Assembly (NCBI GenBank): GCA_945878995.1
Contig: CAMCUN010000023.1
Location: 1 to 48,852, forward strand
Direction: 5' to 3'
DNA length: 48,852 nucleotides
Source: Polaromonas sp. YR568
Lineage (GTDB): Bacteria > Pseudomonadota > Gammaproteobacteria > Burkholderiales > Burkholderiaceae_C
In this document: one piece after another, positions 1 through 7,945 of the stretch
How positions within the stretch are numbered: position 1 is the stretch's first letter
How the letters are laid out: each line of letters opens with the position of its first letter
Notes under the pieces: generated by a model
What the model saw: the letters and a program-made list of their open reading frames with translations, nothing else
Database searches by the model: none
Told to the model about the DNA's origin: nothing
Made by a program: the position numbers and the translations under genes

Positions 1-1
1 A

Positions 2-250
2 CCGCATGATGACGCGGAAACTGGCACTGAGAAAGAGCACGAAGCTGAGCAACAAGCTGAAACGGAATCCACGCCTGAAGCTGAGCAACAAGCTGAAACG
101 GAATCCACGCCCGAAGCTGAGCAACAAGCTGAAACGGAATCCACGCCCGAAGCTCAGCAGCAAGCTGAAACGGAATCCACGCCTGAAGTTGAGCAACAAG
201 CTGAAACGGAATCCACTCCCGAAGCTGAGCAACAAGCTGACGCAGCATAA
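2..250 (+). CDS. C-terminal end of a repeat-rich acidic protein (5' end outside window)
   Basis: This frame is open from the window edge to TAA at 248-250 and has no start in the window, so it is the 3' end of a gene beginning upstream. The 82 visible residues are a short leader followed by five complete copies and one partial copy of a 12-residue repeat, EAEQQAETESTP, ending in Ala-Asp-Ala-Ala. The segment is acidic, rich in Glu, Gln, Ala and Thr, and is probably disordered or extended. I chose this frame because the repeat is conserved at the protein level and the frame ends cleanly after the last copy. Another frame over the same bases reads as a Lys/Arg/Asn repeat and looks like a shadow. 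No function can be assigned from the tail. Low-complexity C-terminal repeats of this kind occur in several unrelated bacterial proteins. Confidence 0.6.
   Translation, partial: PHDDAETGTEKEHEAEQQAETESTPEAEQQAETESTPEAEQQAETESTPEAQQQAETESTPEVEQQAETESTPEAEQQADAA
41..238 (+). repeat. 36-bp tandem repeat, five full copies plus a partial copy
   Basis: Units start at 41, 77, 113, 149 and 185, with a partial sixth at 221. The period is exactly 36 bp, so the reading frame is kept. Differences between units are single bases, for example GAA/CAG and GCT/GTT changes in units 4 and 5. This suggests recent expansion by slippage or unequal recombination, and copy number may vary between strains. Confidence 0.9.
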
Positions 251-1034
251 GCAGCGCGATTTTTAGCGCCCTGAAGTGGCCCACGAAAACAGAACAGCTG
301 TTTAAGTGGGACACCGCAGTTAGAGATGAGGTGCATCATCAGCGAGACAATAAAGCGCAGCGTTCCCCTGACGCTGTTCTCGGGCTAGTAGGGGCTGGGG
401 CGGCAGGTGTTTCAAAAACGGCTGCTCCAGCGCAAACAGCGCCGTAGGCTGTTGGCGGGTGGTGCCGCAGGTTCGAAGGCCTGCTTCGTGTAATACGCAA
501 CTCTTAACTTGCGCCATGAGATCGGCCAGATCCCGTTGGCCTTGAATGCTGCGAGCACGTCAGCATCCATCCGCATTTTCAGGGCATGGCGCTACACGGC
601 GGTGACGGGCATGCCCGGCCGCATTTGAAGTTGGCCTGTGGTCTATAGGTGTCCACGGTGGGGACTTCCTTGAGGTTATGGGGCCACAGTGGCGTGTTCA
701 ATAGCTTGAAATCGGTGCCACATTGGTAACACCCATCCCAACTCATCTTTATTTATTGTCAGTAATTCAGTAGAATTGTAAAAATTCATAAGAATTTACA
801 AATCTGAAGAATGCGCCATGTCACAGGCTTTTCTGGCCTCTTGATTCTGCCGATGAAACCTGTTGGTCCTTCCCGCTCTGGGGCAGGCAAGTTTTGGGGC
901 CGTCTCAAACTGTCATTGCGTTCAGCCAAGAAGTGCGCGCCAAGCAGAACACCCACATTTTCTTGCACCGTCAGCCGGTGCAGCCTGACAGGCGCAAGCG
1001 GCAGCCATCCCCACAGCCAATCAAAGATGGAGCC
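251..1034. other. 784-bp stretch with no convincing intact gene
   Basis: I see no frame here with a recognisable start, a good ribosome binding site and a protein-like composition. Open frames on both strands are short and read as compositional shadows. The only protein-like signal is a short BrnA-like relic near 520-582 on the - strand, listed separately. The stretch around 740-800 is AT-richer than its surroundings and may hold promoter sequence for the Sel1-repeat gene, but no clear -35/-10 pair stands out. Confidence 0.5.
520..582 (-). pseudogene. Possible relic of a BrnA-type antitoxin gene
   Basis: Read on the - strand, this segment encodes MRMDADVLAAFKANG followed by a Trp. That resembles the conserved BrnA segment in which a short strand (xIRL) precedes 'DxVLxAFKATGxGW'. 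The intact BrnA at 38998-39294 in this window has TIRLSPEVMSAFKATGAGW at the same place. After the Trp the similarity is lost, and no partner BrnT or usable start was found nearby. The match covers only about 18 residues, so chance is a real alternative. Confidence 0.22.
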
Positions 1035-2054
1035 ATGAAAAAAATCTTGTTGGGCCTGCTGATGGCAGCTGCACTGAGCCGTGCATCTGCCGACCCGCTT
1101 GAAGAGGCCACAGCTGCCAATGGCCGTGGCGACTACGCTGCGGAGCAAAGAATCACCCGGCCTTTTGCCTCCCAGGGCGCAGCCTGGGCACAAGCTTTTC
1201 TTGGAGACAGTTACGCTTTTGGTCAAGGGGTGGTGCAAAACTACGCAGAGGCAGTCAAGTGGTACCGGCTCGCCGCAGAGCAGGACCATGCGAGCGCGCG
1301 TTTTAACCTGGGCTTTATGTACGCCAACGGCCAAGGGGTGGTGCAGAACTACGCCGAGGCTGCCAAGTGGTACCGGCTGGCCGCCACGCAGGGAAACTCA
1401 AGTGCGCAGTTCGCCCTGGGCTTTTTGCACCTCCAAGGACAAGGGGTGATGCAGGACGACGCAGAGGCTGTGAAGTGGCACCGGCTGGCCGCAGAGCAGG
1501 GCAATGCGGGTGCGCAGTTCAGCCTTGGCGTGTTGCATGACAGCGGCCAAGGCGTGGTGCAAGACCATGCACAGGCCATGAAGTGGTACCTGCTGGCCGC
1601 CGAGCAGGGGCACGCGAATGCGCGGTTTAACGTGGGTGTGCTGCACGACAAGGGCCGGGGCGTTGTGCAAGACCACGCAGAGGCCGCCAAGTGGTACCGG
1701 CTGGCAGCCGCGCAGGGACATGTGAAAGCGCAGAACCAACTGGGCTTGTTGCACGACAGCGGCAAAGGCGTGGTGCAAGACCCTGCAAAGGCCATGACTT
1801 GGTACCTGCTTGCCGCCGAGCAAGGAAGTGCGAGCGCGCAGTTCAACCTGGGTCTCATGCACGACCAGGGCCAGGGCGTTGTTCGGGACCCCAAAAAAGC
1901 GCTCATGTGGTTCACTCTCGCTGCTGACAACGGCAGCAGCGAAAGCGTGAAGGCAAGAGACACCGTCGCTCAACGAATGACCGTTCAACAAATCAGTGAA
2001 GCGCAAACCAAGGCAAGGCAGTGCTTGGAGCGCAATTTCAAAGGGTGTGACTGA
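1035..2054 (+). CDS. Secreted Sel1-like repeat protein (seven repeats)
   Basis: 339 residues. The start at 1035 gives MKKILLGLLMAAALSRASAD, a typical Sec signal peptide with probable cleavage after Ala-Ser-Ala, so the protein should be periplasmic. From about residue 50 to 302 there are seven 36-residue Sel1-like (TPR-related) repeats with the pattern A.F.LG..Y..GQGV.QD.AEA.KWY.LAAEQG. A short Cys-containing C-terminal tail (KARQCLERNFKGCD) follows. Sel1 repeats form helical scaffolds for protein-protein contact and are found in beta-lactamase-like, exopolysaccharide and envelope stress proteins; no enzyme domain is present here. Successive repeats are also very similar at DNA level with a 108-bp period. 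An in-frame start at 894 is possible but would bury the signal peptide. The partner protein is unknown. Confidence 0.85.
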   Translation: MKKILLGLLMAAALSRASADPLEEATAANGRGDYAAEQRITRPFASQGAAWAQAFLGDSYAFGQGVVQNYAEAVKWYRLAAEQDHASARFNLGFMYANGQGVVQNYAEAAKWYRLAATQGNSSAQFALGFLHLQGQGVMQDDAEAVKWHRLAAEQGNAGAQFSLGVLHDSGQGVVQDHAQAMKWYLLAAEQGHANARFNVGVLHDKGRGVVQDHAEAAKWYRLAAAQGHVKAQNQLGLLHDSGKGVVQDPAKAMTWYLLAAEQGSASAQFNLGLMHDQGQGVVRDPKKALMWFTLAADNGSSESVKARDTVAQRMTVQQISEAQTKARQCLERNFKGCD

Positions 2055-2084
2055 CCCGGCTGGCAAGCTCGACCGCGTGGCGCC

Positions 2085-2348
2085 GTGCGGTTTCAAATTT
2101 CATGTGGGGCCTGCTTCCGTTGGTGTGGAGCACGCATTGAAACGCTTCCCAAAGCGCTTTCAGCCCGGCACCGTCAATTCTTGTTGTCCTTGGTCAAGGC
2201 AGAGCCTGATTGGGATTTGCTTCCTTTCGCGCACGTGCAGCACTTGCCCGCGTTGCAGTGGAAGCTGCTCAACCTCAAGAAGCTGCGCCGCAATGCGACC
2301 AAGTTTGCGTTCCAACATGACGTGCTGGTTGAGAGGCTTCACGCGTGA
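2085..2348 (+). pseudogene. Fragment resembling the C-terminus of an AbiEii/AbiGii-type nucleotidyltransferase toxin
   Basis: The frame from about 2139 to the stop at 2346-2348 reads LPKALSARHRQFLLSLVKAEPDWDLL, continues through AHVQHLPALQWKLLNLKKL and ends ERLHA. From memory of the family, this matches the extreme C-terminal helical segment of the long AbiEii/AbiGii nucleotidyltransferase toxins of Betaproteobacteria, which carry 'LPA(L/V)RWKLxNLxxL'. The catalytic nucleotidyltransferase core is absent, and the first 18 residues of the frame look unrelated. I read it as a decayed remnant rather than a working gene. It could instead be an unrelated short helical ORF. Confidence 0.4.
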
Positions 2349-2693
2349 TGCCGCGCAGCAGGTCAGGTCGGGCACACGCGAGCGTTGTGTTCCCATTGAG
2401 GCGGCGCCCTGCAGTTCGCACCGTGCGCACTTTTAAGTTCAGCACGCCCTTACAAGGCCCCTGACCTTCAGTTTTCCCCTTATTTTTAAGGCCCCCTAAT
2501 GTAAAATTTCACGAGTGACAAACACTCCTGTTTGCTAAAAAATTTGCCGCTGATGGTCCATCATTCAATTGCAGATCGTTCCGCTCGGCCGGTTTTTTGC
2601 TTTTGACGAGTCTGGTGCGCTATTTGGCGTGCTATTCAAACTAAGTCATTATCAGAAATTGATGAAACCTCTCTCTTCGTTTTAATTATCGTC
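2349..2693. other. 345-bp intergenic stretch, AT-rich in its second half
   Basis: No gene is apparent. The part from about 2470 to 2690 is clearly AT-richer than the rest of the window and presumably carries the promoter and leader of the downstream isomerase gene. A short stem (GAGTG, 5-base loop, CACTC) lies near 2513-2527, and a T-run follows a small GC-rich inverted repeat near 2582-2600. Neither is strong enough to call a terminator with confidence. Confidence 0.4.
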
Positions 2694-3536
2694 ATGATTG
2701 ATATGAATTTCGCCATGAATTTCCGCGCTTTATCTACGGTTTGCGTTTTGTCGCTGACATCTGTTCTAAGCGCACAAGCTCAAACACCATCTGTGGCGGC
2801 CCAAGTACCGGCGGGCAGTTTTGCCACCGTCAACTCACTGCCGCTGCCCAACTCACTTTTGGAGCTGGTTCTCAAAAACAACGCAGCCCAAGGCGTTGCC
2901 AACAGCCCTGAACTGCGCAATGTGGTGCGTGGAGAACTGATCAGTCGTGCGGCGCTGAGCCAAGAGGCGGTCAAGTTGGGTTTGGACAAGCAAGACAATG
3001 CGTTGGCCCAAATGGAGTTGCTCAAGCAAAACTTGTTGGCTGAACTGCTCATTGCCGATCATTTGTCCAAGAACCCTGTGTCCGATGCGGCTGTGCGTGC
3101 CGACTACGACCGACAGGTGGCTGCCTTGACCGACGCCAAAGAGTACAAAATCCGAAACATTGTGTTGGCAGACGAGGCTTCAGCAAAAGCGGCTTTGGCC
3201 CTTGTCCGCAAGGGTGAGGCCTTTGACAAAGTGGCCAAAGAAAAATCCATTGACCCGTCCAAAGCCCAGGGTGGTGATTTGGGCTGGTTGCTTTCAGAGC
3301 AGATCAACCCGCTGATTGCCAATGTGGTGGTTAATTTGCCCAAGGGATCAGTATCTGCTGCGCCTATTCAAGTTCAAAACAGCTGGAATATCATCAAGGT
3401 CGACGATATTCGCAACTTTACGGTGCCTAAATTCGACGATGCCAAGGCTCAAATTCGCCAGGCCATGCTCAATAAATTGCGCAACGAATTTGTGAGCAAA
3501 ATCATTTCATCAGCCAAGGTCCAGCTGGCAGACTGA
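2694..3536 (+). CDS. Secreted parvulin-type peptidyl-prolyl cis-trans isomerase
   Basis: 280 residues from the first ATG. A hydrophobic stretch ending SVLSAQAQ is a Sec signal peptide. Later in-frame ATGs at 2703 and 2715 would fit the signal better, so the start is uncertain by a few residues. Residues about 55-140 form a helical region like the SurA/PrsA N-terminal chaperone part. Residues about 150-245 are a PpiC-type rotamase domain (YKIRNIVL, FDKVAKEKSIDPSKAQGGDLGWL). The family assists folding of exported and outer-membrane proteins in the periplasm. It ends 3 bp from the convergently oriented CopD-like gene. The domain assignment is secure, but the exact orthologue (PpiC, PrsA-like or other) is not. 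Confidence 0.88.
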   Translation: MIDMNFAMNFRALSTVCVLSLTSVLSAQAQTPSVAAQVPAGSFATVNSLPLPNSLLELVLKNNAAQGVANSPELRNVVRGELISRAALSQEAVKLGLDKQDNALAQMELLKQNLLAELLIADHLSKNPVSDAAVRADYDRQVAALTDAKEYKIRNIVLADEASAKAALALVRKGEAFDKVAKEKSIDPSKAQGGDLGWLLSEQINPLIANVVVNLPKGSVSAAPIQVQNSWNIIKVDDIRNFTVPKFDDAKAQIRQAMLNKLRNEFVSKIISSAKVQLAD

Positions 3537-3539
3537 GCC

Positions 3540-4016
3540 TCAAGCCGACCAACGCATCAGGGTCACGACGATCACGGCCACGCCCAGGGCGAGGTTGACC
3601 AACACCCATTGGCGAATCTGGCCCAGGGCCGCACCGCCTGCCGCCCACTCAGAGGCCGCCACTGCGCGGCTGAGTTTTTTGTACAAGGCAAAGCGGATGT
3701 GGAAAAAAATCGCCACCATGGCCACACCCAGCACGGCCATGAGGGTCCAGGACAGTGGCATGTCAAAGCGGCCGCCCGACTGCACCACCTGCTTGGCGGT
3801 GCGGCCCAACATCCAAACGCCGCTGGCCAGGGTGATCAAAGAGGCCACCAACACGGCCTTGAAAAAACGCCCCAACACCTCGTGCATCAGCCTGATTCGC
3901 AAAGGCGCTTCCAGCGAGCTGAGGGCGGGACGCAAGAAAAAGTGCGCAAACACCATGCCGCCCACCCACACCACTATGGCCAAGACATGCAGTGTTTTAA
4001 GAATGGCGTAGATCAT
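3540..4016 (-). CDS. CopD-family integral membrane protein
   Basis: 158 residues with about four transmembrane helices. It starts MIYAILKTLHVLAIVVWVGGM, carrying the His and the Trp-Val-Gly-Gly pattern typical of the CopD/DUF2269-like membrane family. A further motif, FFHIRFALYKKL, has a conserved His in the third helix region. Members are usually annotated as CopD-family proteins and may bind copper or heme, but the function of the short stand-alone forms is unproven. The ATG at 4016 is preceded by GGGGAC at suitable spacing. An in-frame extension upstream to 4238 has no membrane-protein character and is rejected. The gene is convergent with the isomerase gene and divergent from ureD. Confidence 0.8.
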   Translation of the reverse strand: MIYAILKTLHVLAIVVWVGGMVFAHFFLRPALSSLEAPLRIRLMHEVLGRFFKAVLVASLITLASGVWMLGRTAKQVVQSGGRFDMPLSWTLMAVLGVAMVAIFFHIRFALYKKLSRAVAASEWAAGGAALGQIRQWVLVNLALGVAVIVVTLMRWSA

Positions 4017-4071
4017 TGAAAAGTCCCCATGAGTGAATGGTCGGTGTGCGGTCAGCCAAGAACAGCCAGCA

Positions 4072-4242
4072 TCAGACCTGCTGCGTGTGATGGGCTGAGC
4101 ATAAAGCCCTGTGCCGCAAACCCATGGCCCCACACCGTGCCGGGCTGATGACTTGAAGGGTTGAAAGGCGCGCAGCCTGCGTTGAAGATGGCGCATGCGC
4201 TCTAGCCTTGTCAGTAAGATGCCCGCACACACAAACATACAT
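4072..4242 (-). pseudogene. Possible Bfd-like (bacterioferritin-associated ferredoxin) N-terminal remnant
   Basis: A 56-residue frame starts MYVCVCGHLTDKARAHA. This resembles the start of Bfd-type [2Fe-2S] proteins, which open with M(I/Y)VCVC followed by (V/L)(S/T)D. The remainder lacks a clear CxxC second cysteine pair in this frame, so if real it is frameshifted or decayed. It lies in the spacer between the CopD-like gene and ureD, where promoters for both would be expected. Chance similarity over about 15 residues is quite possible. Confidence 0.2.
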
Positions 4243-4317
4243 ACAAGCCATCATGCGCCTGGCCTGCGTTGGCCGCGCTGGTGGTGCCCCCTTCGTTCTT
4301 ATTTCCCTTAAAAAACC

Positions 4318-5148
4318 ATGAGCTGGATGGCAAGCCTGAGGCTGAACTACACCTTTGAACACAGCCGCACGGTGGCGCGCTACGAGCACCAAGGGCCGCT
4401 GCGCATTTTGCAGTCGCTCTACCCAGAAGGCGAGGGCGTGTGCCACAACGTCTTGGTGCACCCACCCGGTGGCCTGGTGGGGGGCGACACGCTGGACATG
4501 CGGGTCAGCGTGGCAGAGGGCGCGCACGGCCTGGTGACCACCCCGGGGGCCACCCGCTTTTACCGCTCAGAAGCAGGCTTGGCCACCCAGCAGGTGCACG
4601 CCAGCTTGGCCGATGGCGCCAGGCTGGAATGGCTGCCGCTGGAGGCGCTGGCCTTTAACGGCTGCGACGCGCTCAACCTGGCCCGTTTTGAGCTGGCGCC
4701 CACGGCCGAGATGATGGCCTGGGATATCACGGCCCTGGGCTTGCCCCATGCGCAGCAGCCTTTTGAGCGGGGCGTGTTCAGGCAGCACTTGGAAATCCCC
4801 GGCGTGTGGCTGGAGCGGGGCAGCATAGACGCGCAAGACCTGCGGCTGATGAACAGCCCCTTGGGGCTGGCCGGCCAGCGCTGCATGGCCACCTTGGTGT
4901 TTGCCGCCGGCCATGCGCTGGCCCCGGCCCGCGCAGAAGCGGCGCTGGAGGCCGCCCGAGCCCTCATTGAGCTCAGCCCCTGGCGCACCCAAGCCGGTGC
5001 CACCCAGCCCCACCCGCAGGTGCTGGTGCTGCGCGTGCTCACGCCTGTGGTGGAGCCCGCCATGGGGCTGCTGCGTCAGGTGTGGGCGGCTTGGCGCCAG
5101 AGCTTGTGGCAGCTGCCTGGCCAAGTGCCGCGCCTGTGGAACACCTGA
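4318..5148 (+). CDS. ureD: Urease accessory protein UreD
   Basis: 276 residues, normal family length. UreD binds apo-urease together with UreF and UreG and helps deliver nickel to the UreC active site in the cytoplasm. Family features are the opening LRLNYTFEHSRTV, followed by GPLRILQSLYPEG, the Pro-Pro-Gly-Gly-Leu-Val-Gly-Gly-Asp motif near residue 50, and the TTPGATRFYRS motif near residues 75-85. No strong ribosome binding site precedes the ATG, but no better in-frame start was seen. It is unusual that ureD stands alone. The urt operon, on the opposite strand, separates it from ureA by about 6 kb, and it ends convergently with urtE. Confidence 0.95.
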   Translation: MSWMASLRLNYTFEHSRTVARYEHQGPLRILQSLYPEGEGVCHNVLVHPPGGLVGGDTLDMRVSVAEGAHGLVTTPGATRFYRSEAGLATQQVHASLADGARLEWLPLEALAFNGCDALNLARFELAPTAEMMAWDITALGLPHAQQPFERGVFRQHLEIPGVWLERGSIDAQDLRLMNSPLGLAGQRCMATLVFAAGHALAPARAEAALEAARALIELSPWRTQAGATQPHPQVLVLRVLTPVVEPAMGLLRQVWAAWRQSLWQLPGQVPRLWNT

Positions 5149-5232
5149 GCGCGCAAGGCTGAGAGCCAAGGGCTTTTCAAGCGCATTTCAGGCGTTTTTT
5201 TAGGCGTTTTTAGCCGCTTGTGCCCAGCCTCG

Positions 5233-5943
5233 TCAAATAGACACCAGCTGCTTGATGTTCTTGGCCTTCATCTCGCTGCCTGGCCCGTGGGCAATCACCT
5301 CGCCGCGCTCCATCACCAGGTAGTCGTCGGCCAGTTCTTCGGCAAAGTCGTAGTACTGCTCGCACATCAAAATGGCCATGCGCTGGCCTTGCAGGCCCAC
5401 GTCGGCCAATTGGCGGATGACCCGGCCTATGTCTTTGATGATGCTCGGCTGTATGCCCTCGGTGGGCTCGTCCAGAATCAACAAGCGCGGCTTGGCCGCC
5501 AGCGCCCGCGCAATGGCCAACTGCTGCTGCTGACCGCCAGACAAGTCACCGCCCCGGCGGTGCCACATTTGCTTGAGCACAGGGAACAACTCAAGCAGCT
5601 CGGGCGGCAAGGGCGTGCTGCCCGGCTGCGTGGCCAGGCCCATGCGCAGGTTGTCTTCCACCGTCAAGCGCGCAAAAATCTCACGGCCTTGCGGCACATA
5701 GCCTACGCCGGCTTTGGCCCGCTCATAGGGTTTGGCCTGGCTCAGGTCTTGGCCTGCCAGCGTGATGCTGCCGCTGCGTATGGGCACCAGGCCCATCAGG
5801 CTTTTGAGCAAGGTGGTTTTGCCCACCCCGTTGCGGCCCAGCAGCACCGTCACGCGGCCCTGCCTGGCCTGCAGGCTTACCCCCCGCAAAATGTGCGAGC
5901 CGCCGTAGAACTGCTGAATGTGGTTGACGTCAAGCATGGTCAT
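5233..5943 (-). CDS. urtE: Urea ABC transporter ATP-binding protein UrtE
   Basis: 236 residues. One of the two ATPases of the high-affinity urea importer; the family is LivF-like. Walker A GRNGVGKTT is at residues 36-44, the LSGGQ signature at 134-138 and the Walker B LLILDEP at 154-160. The EGIQPSII motif after Walker B and the MCEQYYDFAEELAD stretch are typical of UrtE. The start codon overlaps the urtD stop in an ATGA, so translation is probably coupled. It is the last gene of the urtABCDE operon and runs convergently into ureD. Confidence 0.95.
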   Translation of the reverse strand: MTMLDVNHIQQFYGGSHILRGVSLQARQGRVTVLLGRNGVGKTTLLKSLMGLVPIRSGSITLAGQDLSQAKPYERAKAGVGYVPQGREIFARLTVEDNLRMGLATQPGSTPLPPELLELFPVLKQMWHRRGGDLSGGQQQQLAIARALAAKPRLLILDEPTEGIQPSIIKDIGRVIRQLADVGLQGQRMAILMCEQYYDFAEELADDYLVMERGEVIAHGPGSEMKAKNIKQLVSI

Positions 5944-6818
5944 CGCCCCAGGTACACCTCAATCACACGCTCGTCGGCTTGCAACTCATCGAGCGTGCCT
6001 TGCGCCAGCACAGAGCCCTCGCACAGCACGGTCACCGTGCTGGCAATGGCGCGCACAAAGCTCATGTCGTGCTCCACCACCATCAGCGAATGCTTGCCCT
6101 TGAGGCTTAAAAAGAGCTCGGCCGTGCGCTCGGTTTCGTGGTCGGTCATGCCGGCCACTGGCTCGTCGAGCAGCAGCAGCTGGGGCTCTTGCATCAGCAG
6201 CATGCCAATTTCCAGCCACTGCTTTTGCCCGTGGCTGAGCAGTCCCGCTGGCCTGGCGGCGTGGGCTGTCAAATCGATGGTGTGCAACACCTCGGCCAGG
6301 CGGTCGCGCTGGACGCCGTTGAGCTTGAAGAACATAGACGCCTTCACGCCCTTGGGGGTCTTGAGTGCCAGCTCCAGGTTTTCAAACACGCTGAGCTGCT
6401 CAAACACCGTGGGCTTTTGGAACTTGCGGCCTATGCCCAGCTGCGCAATTTCGGGCTCCTTGTGGCTGAGCAGGTTGATGGTGCTGCCAAAAAACACGCT
6501 GCCCTCGTCGGGCCGGGTCTTGCCGGTGATGATGTCCATCATGGTGGTTTTGCCCGCGCCGTTGGGCCCAATGATGCAGCGCAACTCACCGGGCGCCATG
6601 TCCAGCGACAGCTTGTTGATGGCTTTGAAGCCGTCAAAGCTCACGCTCACGTTGTCCAGGTACAAGATGCGGCCGTGGCTGACATCAATGTCTGTGCGGC
6701 TGCGCAGCACCCGGCCGTAAGCCGCATCGCGGCCGCCCGATTCGGTGGCGCCCAAGGCTTGGCGTGACGCAAGGCGCTGGCTGCGTTCGGCCCCATCTTG
6801 CAGCAGGTCGGGGGTCAT
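5940..6818 (-). CDS. urtD: Urea ABC transporter ATP-binding protein UrtD
   Basis: 292 residues from the ATG at 6818, which overlaps the urtC stop in an ATGA. Walker A GPNGAGKTT is at residues 84-92, the signature is LSHGQ at 194-198 (His in place of the usual Gly, common in UrtD), and Walker B LLLLDEP is at 214-220. VAGMTDHETERTAEL and VVEHDMSFV follow. The first 45 residues are a non-conserved N-terminal extension before the ATPase fold. It pairs with UrtE to power UrtBC. The in-frame region upstream of 6818 lies inside urtC and is not part of the protein. Confidence 0.95.
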   Translation of the reverse strand: MTPDLLQDGAERSQRLASRQALGATESGGRDAAYGRVLRSRTDIDVSHGRILYLDNVSVSFDGFKAINKLSLDMAPGELRCIIGPNGAGKTTMMDIITGKTRPDEGSVFFGSTINLLSHKEPEIAQLGIGRKFQKPTVFEQLSVFENLELALKTPKGVKASMFFKLNGVQRDRLAEVLHTIDLTAHAARPAGLLSHGQKQWLEIGMLLMQEPQLLLLDEPVAGMTDHETERTAELFLSLKGKHSLMVVEHDMSFVRAIASTVTVLCEGSVLAQGTLDELQADERVIEVYLGR

Positions 6819-7945
6819 GCCTGGCCTTTCTTGCGTTTGAACTTGTCCAGCAAGCCCACCACGCCTTGGGGCAAAAACAAGGTCACCGCAATGAACAGCG
6901 CGCCTAAAAAGTACAGCCAGAACTCGGGCGCGGTCACGGTCAGCCAGCTCTTGGCGCCATTGACCAAAAAGGCCCCCACGATGGGGCCCACCAGCGTGCC
7001 CCGGCCACCCACGGCGGCCCACACGGCAATTTCAATGGAGTTGGCCGCGCTCATCTCGCCCGGGTTGATGATGCCCACCTGCGGCACGTACAAGGCGCCG
7101 GCCACGCCGCACATGACGGCCGAGATCACCCAAATGCTCAGCTTGTAGGGCAGGGGCGAGTAGCCGGAGAACATGACGCGGCTTTCCGCATCGCGGATGG
7201 CTTGCAGCACCCGGCCGTACTTGCTGCGCACCAGCCAGCGAGCAAACAGATAAAAGCCCAGCAGGGTCAGCCCTGTGATCACAAACAGCGTCATGCGCAT
7301 GCCCGGCGTGGCCAGGGGCTGGTCCAAGATCCGCTTGAAGTCGGTGAAGCCGTTGTTGCCGCCAAAGCCGGTTTCATTGCGGAAAAACAGCAGCATGGCG
7401 GCAAAGGTCATGGCTTGCGTGATGATGGAAAAGTACACCCCCTTGATGCGGGAGCGAAAGGCAAAAAAGCCAAACACCCCGGCCACCACACCGGGCACCA
7501 GCACCACCAGCAGCACGGTGGCGACAAAGCTGTCGGACAGCATCCAGTGCCAGGGGAGTTCCTTCCAGTCCAAAAAGACCATGAAGTCGGGCAACTCGCT
7601 TTGGTACTGGCCGTCGCGGCCAATCTGGCGCATGAGGTACATGCCCATGACATAGCCGCCCAGCGCAAAAAACAGGCCGTGGCCCAGCGAGAGAATGCCG
7701 GTGTAGCCCCAAATGAGGTCCATGGCCAGGGCGCAGATGGCGTAGCACATGATCTTGCCTATCAGGCCCACGGCGTAGTCGCTCAGGTGAAAGGCGCTGC
7801 CTGCGGGCACCAGCAGGTTCAAGACAGGGGCCAGCGCGCCCACAGCCAAGAGGCACAGCACAAAGGCGCTCCAGGCTTTGCGGCTGAGCAAGGCCGGGGT
7901 GGTGGGCAGATCGCTTGAAAGGGGAGTAGGGTTCAACATGCTCAT
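6815..7945 (-). CDS. urtC: Urea ABC transporter permease UrtC
   Basis: 376 residues, a LivM-type inner-membrane permease with roughly eight to ten hydrophobic segments. The family motif GYTGILSLGHGLFFALGGY lies near residue 80, and the cytoplasmic coupling region carries RDAESRVMFSGY. The ATG at 7945 overlaps the urtB stop in an ATGA; the ATG six bases later is an alternative. The C-terminus is Lys-rich (KFKRKKGQA), consistent with a cytoplasmic end. With UrtB it forms the urea channel across the inner membrane. Confidence 0.95.
   Translation of the reverse strand: MSMLNPTPLSSDLPTTPALLSRKAWSAFVLCLLAVGALAPVLNLLVPAGSAFHLSDYAVGLIGKIMCYAICALAMDLIWGYTGILSLGHGLFFALGGYVMGMYLMRQIGRDGQYQSELPDFMVFLDWKELPWHWMLSDSFVATVLLVVLVPGVVAGVFGFFAFRSRIKGVYFSIITQAMTFAAMLLFFRNETGFGGNNGFTDFKRILDQPLATPGMRMTLFVITGLTLLGFYLFARWLVRSKYGRVLQAIRDAESRVMFSGYSPLPYKLSIWVISAVMCGVAGALYVPQVGIINPGEMSAANSIEIAVWAAVGGRGTLVGPIVGAFLVNGAKSWLTVTAPEFWLYFLGALFIAVTLFLPQGVVGLLDKFKRKKGQA

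Noticed and set aside
5218..6720. A 500-codon + strand open frame antisense to urtE and urtD
   Set aside because: It is a compositional shadow of two clear ABC ATPase genes, rich in His/Gln/Ala and without any domain pattern.
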